From assembly GCF_000417505.1 (NCBI RefSeq), contig NZ_APHY01000016.1, positions 1-64,000 on the forward strand: a stretch of DNA of 64,000 bases, in the 5' to 3' direction. The stretch comes from Megasphaera sp. NM10 (GTDB taxonomy: Bacteria > Bacillota > Negativicutes > Veillonellales > Megasphaeraceae). Made by a program: the position numbers and the translations under genes. This document shows, piece after piece, positions 37,453 through 43,574 of this stretch. Position 1 is the first letter of the stretch. Every line of letters starts with the position of its first letter. Under the pieces are notes generated by a model. That model made no database searches. It was not told the origin of the DNA and saw only the letters and a program-made list of their open reading frames with translations.

Positions 37453-37481
37453 TTGCATCGCGTTCCTAAATATGGTATGAT
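37453..37481 (+). promoter_or_regulatory. Promoter of the pan leader
   Basis: TTGCAT (37453-37458) and TATGAT (37476-37481) with a 17-bp spacer, giving a start near 37488 and a leader of about 260 nt before panS. Confidence 0.6.
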
Positions 37482-37487
37482 ACGGCC

Positions 37488-37748
37488 GAGGCAAAAGATA
37501 ACATCACGTATCGTGAGTTATACTTTTTTCGGATATTTTTCAAGATGGTTTTTTCATCTGCTTGGATCTGCTTTGGACCGAGACAGAAAGGATGGCTCAT
37601 CATTTGTTGGTAGTGCTGAAATACGTGGGATTTTTCACAATTTCGCCTGCCAGTATGGACGTTTGTCGCTTAGACACCTTTCGGTCTGTGCCGGAAGGTG
37701 TTTTTTTTTGTTTCTTTTGCCCCAGATTCTCATAGGGAGGTTTTTTTA
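37488..37748 (+). ncRNA. Candidate regulatory leader RNA upstream of panS-panC
   Basis: A 260-nt untranslated leader with a strong early hairpin (TAACATCACG...CGTGAGTTA, about 37499-37522) and an intrinsic terminator right before the panS ribosome site. GACCGA at 37576-37581 can pair with TCGGTC at 37681-37686, which lies in the terminator stem, so two exclusive folds are possible. I do not recognise it as a known riboswitch or T-box. Control of pantothenate genes makes a pathway ligand plausible. Confidence 0.55.
37675..37709 (+). terminator. Terminator/attenuator in the pan leader
   Basis: CACCTTTCGG (37675-37684) pairs with CCGGAAGGTG (37691-37700) and nine T residues follow. It ends 40 bp before the panS start codon. 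Confidence 0.88.
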
Positions 37749-38723
37749 TTGAAAAAGTGTTGTGATTTTCTGGTAAACAACATGGCCATTTTCGTCGTCC
37801 TCATCGGTATTGTCGGCGCCGTATGGCCCCAGACCTTGCAATGGGTCGGCCCGTACGTTGGCTGGCTGCTGGGGATTGTCATGTTCGGCATGGGCATGAC
37901 CCTGACTGTACAGGATTTCAAGACCGTCTTCAAGCGGCCGTGGGAAGTCCTCATCGGCGTCGTCGCTCAGTTCCTCATCATGCCCTTCGTGGCCTGGGCC
38001 CTGGTACGCCTCTTTGCCCTGCCGCCGGAACTGGCCATTGGCGTCATCCTCGTCGGGACCTGCCCGGGCGGGACGGCATCGAATGTCATCTCTTATCTGG
38101 CCAAAGGCGACGTCGCCCTGTCTGTCTCGATGACCATGTCGACGACGCTCCTGGCGCCTATCGTGACGCCGGCCCTGACCTGGTTCCTGGCAGGCGCCTG
38201 GATCCATGTTTCCTTCGTATCCATGATGATTTCCATTGCGGAAATGGTCCTGGTACCGGTCCTGCTCGGTTTGGCGGCTCATCATTTCTTCGCCCGCGGC
38301 GTCGAAAAAGTCCTGCCGGCCATGCCCGTCGTATCGGTAGCGACTATCGTCATCCTCGTCGGCTGCGTTGTATCCCTCAGTGCATCGCGTCTCTTTGACG
38401 TCGGCCTGCTCATGGCGGCTATCGTCATCTTGCACAATGTCTTTGGCCTGGCCCTTGGCTATGGCATGGCCAAATTGTTCCGCCTCGATTCGCGTAAATC
38501 CCGGACCGTAGCCATCGAAGTGGGCATGCAGAATTCCGGCATGGCTGCGTCTTTGGCCGTCTTATATTTCAACCCGGCAGCGGCCATTCCCGGCGCTATT
38601 TTCAGCGTATGGCACAATATTTCCGGGTCCATCGTGGCCAATTTCTTCTCGCGCCGCGATGAAAAAGCCGAAGAAAAGGCTCGTGCCCTGTCTGTCGATA
38701 AATCGAGTGTTCCTACTCATTAA
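37749..38723 (+). CDS. panS: Bile acid:sodium symporter family transporter, PanS-like
   Basis: A 324-residue membrane protein of the BASS/SBF family with about nine or ten helices. Its family motifs are FGMGMTLTVQDF, GTCPGGTASNVISYLAKGDVALSV and EVGMQNSGMAASLA. Close relatives named PanS move ketopantoate/pantoate in Salmonella, and the direct neighbour is panC, so pantoate or pantothenate precursor transport is likely. The start is a TTG at 37749 with GGGAGG 9 bp upstream. A longer frame from 37698 overlaps the terminator T run and is rejected. It ends in a hydrophilic charged tail. Confidence 0.8.
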   Translation: MKKCCDFLVNNMAIFVVLIGIVGAVWPQTLQWVGPYVGWLLGIVMFGMGMTLTVQDFKTVFKRPWEVLIGVVAQFLIMPFVAWALVRLFALPPELAIGVILVGTCPGGTASNVISYLAKGDVALSVSMTMSTTLLAPIVTPALTWFLAGAWIHVSFVSMMISIAEMVLVPVLLGLAAHHFFARGVEKVLPAMPVVSVATIVILVGCVVSLSASRLFDVGLLMAAIVILHNVFGLALGYGMAKLFRLDSRKSRTVAIEVGMQNSGMAASLAVLYFNPAAAIPGAIFSVWHNISGSIVANFFSRRDEKAEEKARALSVDKSSVPTH

Positions 38724-38750
38724 TTCATATTTCAAAGGAGTCTTACAATC

Positions 38751-39596
38751 ATGAAAATTTTCCGTACTGTCAAAGAAATGCAGGCATTTGCTGGTGAACA
38801 GAAAAAGGCTGGTAAGGTTATCGGCCTGGTCCCGACTATGGGTGCGCTCCACGAAGGTCATCTGACCCTGATGCGGGCTGCCAAGGCCAAATGCGACGTC
38901 GTCATCGCTTCGGTCTTCGTCAATCCGACCCAGTTCGGCCCGAACGAAGACTATGATGCTTATCCGCGTCGCTTCGATGAAGACTGCCAGAAATTGGAAA
39001 GCGTCGGCGTCGATGCCGTTTTCCATCCGGAACCGTCGGAAATGTATCCTGAAGGCTACTGCACCTATGTCAATGTCGACGGCGACATTACGCATAAACT
39101 CTGCGGGGCTCAGCGGCCTATCCATTTCCGCGGCGTCGCTACGGTCGTCACGAAATTGATGAACATTACCCGCGCCGATGAAGCCTTCTTCGGTCAGAAA
39201 GACGCCCAGCAGGTCGTCGTCGTCCGCCGTTTCGTCAGCGACCTCAATATCCCGGTCCACATCAATATGGTCCCCATCGTCCGCGAAGAAAGCGGTCTGG
39301 CCCGGAGCTCGCGCAATGCTTACCTTTCGCCGGAAGAAAAACAGGCGGCCCTGGTTCTGTCCCGCAGCCTGCGCAAAGCCAAAGCCGCTTATGAAGGCGG
39401 CGAAAAGGATGTAGAAACACTGAAATCCATCGTGACCAAGGAAATCCAGTCGGAACCGATGGCTTCTATCGACTACGTCGATCTCTTCTCCTTCCCGGCC
39501 TTGAAACCGATTGCGACGGTCGACCAGGAAAGCCTGTTGGCTATCGCCGTCCGCATCGGCAAGACGCGTCTCATCGATAACGTCATCTTGGGCTAA
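38751..39596 (+). CDS. panC: Pantothenate synthetase
   Basis: A 281-residue enzyme joining pantoate and beta-alanine with ATP. It has the nucleotidyl-transfer motif PTMGALHEGHLTLM, VNPTQFGPNEDYDAYPR, FHPEPSEMYPEGY, FFGQKDAQQVVVVRR and SSRNAYLSPEEKQAA, all diagnostic. The length is standard. CAAAGGAG is 12 bp before the ATG. It probably shares a transcript and leader with panS. panB and panD are not in the window. Confidence 0.97.
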   Translation: MKIFRTVKEMQAFAGEQKKAGKVIGLVPTMGALHEGHLTLMRAAKAKCDVVIASVFVNPTQFGPNEDYDAYPRRFDEDCQKLESVGVDAVFHPEPSEMYPEGYCTYVNVDGDITHKLCGAQRPIHFRGVATVVTKLMNITRADEAFFGQKDAQQVVVVRRFVSDLNIPVHINMVPIVREESGLARSSRNAYLSPEEKQAALVLSRSLRKAKAAYEGGEKDVETLKSIVTKEIQSEPMASIDYVDLFSFPALKPIATVDQESLLAIAVRIGKTRLIDNVILG

Positions 39597-39603
39597 GGAA
39601 ATC

Positions 39604-39635
39604 TTCACATTATCTTCACATTTCCTCCACATCTT
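39604..39635 (+). promoter_or_regulatory. Three direct repeats of a CTTCACAT-type box
   Basis: ATCTTCACATT, ATCTTCACATT and TCCTCCACATC follow each other with an 11-bp period, about 20 bp before a TATAGT -10 (39652-39657). The arrangement is typical for OmpR-type regulators; one is encoded at 41563. Confidence 0.55.
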
Positions 39636-39698
39636 TTTCGCACCCCTCTGGTATAGTAGAAGCATAAACAGAGGGGTACTACAAAGGAGGTTTTCGTG

Positions 39699-39995
39699 AT
39701 GAAGAAAAAAATCTTAGCCGGATTGGCTGCACTCGTAGTGATTGCCGGTTTTTCCGCCTTTGCAGCGACACCGGCTGCTTCAGATGGTTCATCGTCAGGG
39801 ACTTACGGCCCGGGCTATACGTGTTATGACAACGGTAACGGGTATTGCCGGGGACCGCGTGCCTGCTATGATGACCAGGATAACTGCTATACTGGAAATG
39901 GCTATTGCCAGGGACCGCGCCGCGGCTGCCGGGCTGATGGCCAGCGCGGTTGTCAGGGCCGTCAGGATTGCCCTGCCTATAGCGCTCAACAGTAA
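39699..39995 (+). CDS. Small exported Cys-rich protein
   Basis: A 98-residue product with a signal peptide (MKKKILAGLAALVVIAGFSA, cut near AFAA-TPAA) and a mature part with eight Cys arranged in similar units (CYDNGNGYCRGPRAC, then CYTGNGYCQGPRRGC). It is rich in Gly, Arg and Asp. I do not recognise a family. The evenly spaced Cys and the location next to copper genes suggest metal binding or disulfide structure in the periplasm. Two codons before, a GTG is in frame, but AAAGGAGG is best spaced for the ATG at 39699. Confidence 0.75.
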   Translation: MKKKILAGLAALVVIAGFSAFAATPAASDGSSSGTYGPGYTCYDNGNGYCRGPRACYDDQDNCYTGNGYCQGPRRGCRADGQRGCQGRQDCPAYSAQQ

Positions 39996-40023
39996 GCCGT
40001 TCTAATCAAAGGGGGAAAACAAT

Positions 40024-40638
40024 ATGGTAATGACTCACTACATGGAACTCTTATCGCTCTATGAACCTTGGTTTTTGATTCTCTTCATGCTCGTACCGAT
40101 GGTACTGGCCGAAACGATTTTGGCTGCCGGTGCTTTTTCCTTGCTCTACAAGGACAGCCGCAGTGAAAAATGGGACAGCCTGAGCCACGTCTGCGGCCTC
40201 ATCCTGGGTGTCTTCTTCATCGTAGCTACAGTATACATCGTCACATCCTACGTGCCGACTATCCAGTGGCGCGGCCCGATTGATTACATTTCTATCTGGG
40301 CCTATGTCCTGGGCGTCATCCCGGCCGTCCTCATCCTCTTGCAGGAATTGGGCATCATCTTTAAGGGCCTCGATACAACGGCAAAAATCAAGAAACACAT
40401 CGTCCTCATGATTCTCTTCGTCTTGTTCACCCATTTAGCCATGGTCTTCGGCATGGCCGACCCGCAGCTCGCAGGCTACGTCCCGCCGAAACAGAACATG
40501 CAGATGCAGATGAACGGCAATATGCCTATGGACCACAGTCAGATGGACCATAGCCAGATGAATCACGACCAGATGAACGGTCAAATGAATGGTCAGATGA
40601 ATAACAATAACGGCCAGATGGACCACAGCAAGATGTAG
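40024..40638 (+). CDS. Membrane protein with Met/His-rich C-terminal tail
   Basis: A 204-residue protein with four predicted helices (FLILFMLVPMVLAETILAAG, LILGVFFIVATVYIVTSYV, VLGVIPAVLILLQELGIIF, IVLMILFVLFTHLAMVFGMA). A hydrophilic tail of repeated MDHSQM and MNGQM units (about 160-204) follows. Met/His repeats of this kind bind Cu(I)/Ag(I) in PcoE/SilE-like proteins. The membrane part resembles uncharacterised permease-like proteins I cannot name. It follows the Cys-rich gene by 28 bp, with AAAGGGGG upstream, and probably forms an operon with it. Confidence 0.75.
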   Translation: MVMTHYMELLSLYEPWFLILFMLVPMVLAETILAAGAFSLLYKDSRSEKWDSLSHVCGLILGVFFIVATVYIVTSYVPTIQWRGPIDYISIWAYVLGVIPAVLILLQELGIIFKGLDTTAKIKKHIVLMILFVLFTHLAMVFGMADPQLAGYVPPKQNMQMQMNGNMPMDHSQMDHSQMNHDQMNGQMNGQMNNNNGQMDHSKM

Positions 40639-40671
40639 TTTCGTGGCTAGTGGCTAGTGGTTCGTGGCTTC

Positions 40672-40787
40672 GTAGGGGCCGTCCCAGAGGGCGGCCCGCC
40701 TCTCCTGTTAGGAGAGGTGGCCCGAAGGGCCGGAGAGGTTTAACCTCTCAGTCAGCTGTAGCTGACAGCTCCCCTATAAGGGGAGCC
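40672..40787. repeat. GTAGGGG left end joined to an AACCTCTCAG element
   Basis: GTAGGGGCCGTCCCAGAGGG and GCGGCCCGCC (left-end hairpin) run into CTCTCCTGTTAGGAGAGG and GCCCGAAGGGCC hairpins. AACCTCTCAG (40742-40751), a CAGCTGTAGCTG hairpin and CTCCCCTATAAGGGGAG follow. No right CCCCTAC end is present. Degenerate GTGGCTAG units lie just before it (40641-40668). Confidence 0.75.
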
Positions 40788-40808
40788 ATTATACGAGCCA
40801 CGAACCAC

Positions 40809-40847
40809 TAAAAAGGGCTTGTCGCACGTGCGGCAAGCCCTTTTTTT
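40809..40847 (+). terminator. GTCGC-stem terminator
   Basis: AAAAAGGGCTTGTCGCAC pairs with GTGCGGCAAGCCCTTTTTTT. It ends the 39699-40638 operon and stands just before the MNT gene. Confidence 0.88.
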
Positions 40848-40880
40848 ATGCTATAATTGATGTAAAAAGGGGTGAACACG

Positions 40881-41165
40881 ATGGACTTAGCGCAGCCGAT
40901 TTTAGAGGGCATCATCGCTCTGGCTAAACAATACGATATTCAAAAAGTCATTCTTTTTGGCTCCCGTGCCCGTGGCGATAATTGGGAACGCAGTGATATT
41001 GACCTGGCTGTCTGCGGTGGAAATGTCACGCGGTTTTCTCTCGATGTCGACGAGGTCATACCGACGCTGCTCATGTTCGATGTCGTCGATTTAGATGAAC
41101 CGGTCCAGCCCGAACTACGAGCCGCTATCCAACGGGAAGGAGTTGTTATATATGAAAAAGTATGA
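40881..41165 (+). CDS. mntA: MNT-type nucleotidyltransferase (antitoxin)
   Basis: A 94-residue minimal nucleotidyltransferase. The motif FGSRARGDNWERSDIDLAV contains the GS and the DxD metal ligands; a third acidic residue is in FDVVDLDEPV. In MNT-HEPN pairs this enzyme adenylates the HEPN ribonuclease and neutralises it. AAAAAGGGGTG precedes the ATG at 40881 (a GTG at 40872 is also in frame). It overlaps the HEPN gene by 14 bp. Confidence 0.88.
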   Translation: MDLAQPILEGIIALAKQYDIQKVILFGSRARGDNWERSDIDLAVCGGNVTRFSLDVDEVIPTLLMFDVVDLDEPVQPELRAAIQREGVVIYEKV

Positions 41166-41541
41166 GAATTTCTGCAAAGCCTTGAATAACCTCAAAGAAA
41201 TACAAAAAGAAATACCGCCTTATTCGACGGTCGTCCAAACGGGAATGGTTTCCCTTTATGAAATCTGCTTTGAACAGGCTGGGAAAGCCATGAAAGAAGT
41301 ATTGGAAAACAATGGCTATAGCCAGCATAAGATAGGGTCACCGCGGGCGATTATCAAAATGGCTTATCAGGCCAATCTGATTGACGATGAGGATTGCTAG
41401 CTGGAGGCGTTGCGGGACCGGAACAATGTAGCCCATTCTTATAATGAAGAAATTGCCAATAATATCATCAAGGACAGCAAGGAAAAGTACATCGCCATGT
41501 TTGAAGAGTTGCAGCGGGAAATAGAAAAAAATTGGTTGTGA
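41152..41541 (+). pseudogene. hepT: HEPN toxin / nucleotidyltransferase substrate-binding protein with in-frame TAG
   Basis: The reading frame MKKYENFCKALNNLKEIQKE continues through EICFEQAGKAMKEVLENNGY to DDEDC, meets TAG at 41398-41400, and then continues in the same frame with LEALRDRNNVAHSYNEEIAN to a TGA at 41539. The RNNVAH motif after the stop is the Rx4H active site of HEPN ribonucleases. A TGG-to-TAG change would explain the stop (Trp in the related HI0074-like proteins, from memory). As read, the truncated product lacks the active site. An earlier GTG-type start is not supported. Confidence 0.85.
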
Positions 41542-41562
41542 AAATGATCGGGAGGTGGAATT

Positions 41563-42270
41563 TTGCGAACGAATTCGATTTTGATCGTCGATGATGATGA
41601 AAAACTCTGTGCCCTGCTGCGGTCCTATTTCGAGCAGGAGCGGTTCATGGTCTATGTCGCCCATGATGGCATGACGGCGTTACATACACTGCGCACCCAG
41701 AAGCCGCAGATCATGCTCCTCGATTTGATGATGCCCGGCATGGATGGCTTCGAAGTCTGCCGCCGCATCCGCCAGTTCAGCGATATACCCATCATTTTTC
41801 TGTCTGCCAAGGATGATGAAACGGACCGCCTGGTCGGCCTCAACATGGGCGGCGACGATTATGTGACCAAGCCTTTCCACGTCAAGGAAGTCATTGCCCG
41901 CGTCTACAGCCTGTTGCGGCGGACCCGTGGTGAAGTACTGCAGCAGACGACGTCGTATACCATACGGGACCTGACTATCGACAAGGAAAAATTTACCGTC
42001 CTGCGGGGACAGCAGCCCATTGCCCTGACGCCGACGGAATTCAATCTCCTGCTGGTCCTGGCCTCGGCACCGGATCGGGTATTCAGCCGCATGCAGCTCG
42101 TGGATAAAGTACAGGGCGGCTATGGCTTTGAAGGCTATGAACGGACTATCGACACGCATATCCGCAATCTGCGCAAGAAACTGGAGCCCGACCCGGCCCA
42201 TCCGACGTATATCCTGACCGTATACGGTATCGGTTATAAATTCGACGGAGGGAATCATGAAGAAAGCTGA
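41563..42270 (+). CDS. OmpR-family response regulator
   Basis: A 235-residue regulator with receiver (ILIVDDDEKL, phospho-Asp54 in MLLDLMMPGMDG, Lys in VTKPFH) and a winged-helix output domain (LTPTEFNLLLVLASAPDRVF, YERTIDTHIRNLRKKLEP, VYGIGYKF). The start is TTG with GGGAGGTGG upstream. It overlaps the kinase gene by 14 bp. The context of copper genes and the CTTCACAT boxes at 39604 suggest that it controls the 39699-40638 operon. Confidence 0.93.
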   Translation: MRTNSILIVDDDEKLCALLRSYFEQERFMVYVAHDGMTALHTLRTQKPQIMLLDLMMPGMDGFEVCRRIRQFSDIPIIFLSAKDDETDRLVGLNMGGDDYVTKPFHVKEVIARVYSLLRRTRGEVLQQTTSYTIRDLTIDKEKFTVLRGQQPIALTPTEFNLLLVLASAPDRVFSRMQLVDKVQGGYGFEGYERTIDTHIRNLRKKLEPDPAHPTYILTVYGIGYKFDGGNHEES

Positions 42271-43405
42271 CAGCATCGTCATCCGCCTGACCGGGATGGT
42301 CTTTATCCTGATTTTCCTGACCATCGCCATCCTGCTCATCCTGGTCAATAATCAGATGGACAGCCATTTTTCCCAGTATTTGAATAACATGTCGCAAATG
42401 ATGGGAAACAGCCATCAGGGCATGGGGATGATGCACGGCATGATGCATGGGCTGGCGGAAATTACGTATATATCGGCTGTCCACCGGTCGCTGTTGTGGG
42501 TCGGCCTGGTCATGCTGGCCGTCAGCGTTACCATCAGCTACTTCATTGTCCGGGAAATCATGCGGCCTTTGTCGGCCCTGACTGACGCCGTCCAGAAGGT
42601 CAAGTCCGGCACGTATGGCCAGACCGTACCCGTCGAGCGTCATGACGAAGTCGGGACCCTGACGGAGACTTTCAACGATATGTCCCAGGAACTGGCGAAA
42701 AACGATAAGATGCGGCGCCGCCTGTTTGCCAACATCGCCCATGAACTGCGGACGCCCCTGGCCATCTTGCAGGGCAATCTGGAAGGCATGATCGACGATG
42801 TCATCCCGACGGATAAGAAGGTCCTCCTGTCCATGGAAGATGAGACGTTGCGCATGGGCCGGCTCATCCAGGACCTGCGCGACTTGTCGCTGGCTGAAAT
42901 CAACGAGCTCACCCTCCATAAAGAACCTTATGATATCAACGTCCTCCTGGAACGGGCCGTGAGCATGCTCCAGCCTTTATGCGACGAAAAATCCCTGACC
43001 GTCCATTTGGACTTGGCCAGGGATTTACCGAAAGTATCCATCGATATAGACCGTATCAATCAGGTCATTTATAATCTGCTCAACAACGCCATCCGCTATA
43101 TCGAAGCGGGATGTATGATTACCGTTTCGACGCAGGTCGTCACCGTACAGGGCCAGCCCTATGTGCAGGTCCAGATCGCCGATACGGGCAGCGGCATTGC
43201 CCCAGAGGATTTACAGCATATCTTCCAGTATTTCTACCGTAGCGAGAAATCGCGGAGCCGCAAGAGCGGCGGCAGTGGTATCGGCCTGGCTCTAGCCCGG
43301 CAGTTCGTCCGCAGTCATGGCGGCAGGATATGGGCGGACAGCGAAGTCGGCAGAGGGACGACGTTTACTTTTATTTTACCAATTCATAGCCAGCATCGGC
43401 AATGA
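42257..43405 (+). CDS. Sensor histidine kinase with Met/His-rich periplasmic loop
   Basis: A 382-residue kinase. Helix 1 (about 10-31) is followed by a short outside loop containing NNMSQMMGNSHQGMGMMHG and MMHG, then helix 2 (about 80-98), HAMP, HisKA with ANIAHELRTPLAIL, and HATPase (NAIRY, DTGSGI, GGSGIGLALARQFV). A loop so rich in Met and His suits Cu(I) or Ag(I) sensing. The last 35 bp overlap the convergent copA 3' end. A matched pair with the preceding regulator is clear from the overlap. Confidence 0.9.
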   Translation: MKKADSIVIRLTGMVFILIFLTIAILLILVNNQMDSHFSQYLNNMSQMMGNSHQGMGMMHGMMHGLAEITYISAVHRSLLWVGLVMLAVSVTISYFIVREIMRPLSALTDAVQKVKSGTYGQTVPVERHDEVGTLTETFNDMSQELAKNDKMRRRLFANIAHELRTPLAILQGNLEGMIDDVIPTDKKVLLSMEDETLRMGRLIQDLRDLSLAEINELTLHKEPYDINVLLERAVSMLQPLCDEKSLTVHLDLARDLPKVSIDIDRINQVIYNLLNNAIRYIEAGCMITVSTQVVTVQGQPYVQVQIADTGSGIAPEDLQHIFQYFYRSEKSRSRKSGGSGIGLALARQFVRSHGGRIWADSEVGRGTTFTFILPIHSQHRQ

Positions 43406-43574
43406 CTTTGGCAAAGGCTTCCGTCGGGATGTCTTTGCTGGTCGTGACGTCGGCTTTTTTACCTTCCAAGTCGACAGTGACAGCCGTGACGCCGTCCATG
43501 GCAGCCAATGCATCGTGTACGTGTTTCTGGCAGTGCTGGCACATCATGCCTTCGATTTTCAATGTTTTTTCCAT
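43371..43574 (-). CDS. Possible internally initiated copper chaperone (last HMA domain of copA)
   Basis: A 67-residue product from an in-frame ATG, MEKTLKIEGMMCQHCQKHVH, with an AAGAAGAGGATG ribosome-site-like stretch just before it. It would be a CopZ-like free Cu(I) chaperone made from the same mRNA as the pump. It may equally be only a domain of CopA; the sequence shows the site, the use is inference. Confidence 0.4.
   Translation of the reverse strand: MEKTLKIEGMMCQHCQKHVHDALAAMDGVTAVTVDLEGKKADVTTSKDIPTEAFAKVIADAGYELVK

Noticed and set aside
37540-37710. T-box leader upstream of panS
   Set aside because: No TGGNACCGCG antiterminator bulge and no specifier loop could be found.
37453-37752. 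A 99-codon frame in the pan leader
   Set aside because: It runs through the hairpins and the T9 run of the terminator and has no family resemblance; a leader RNA explains the region better.
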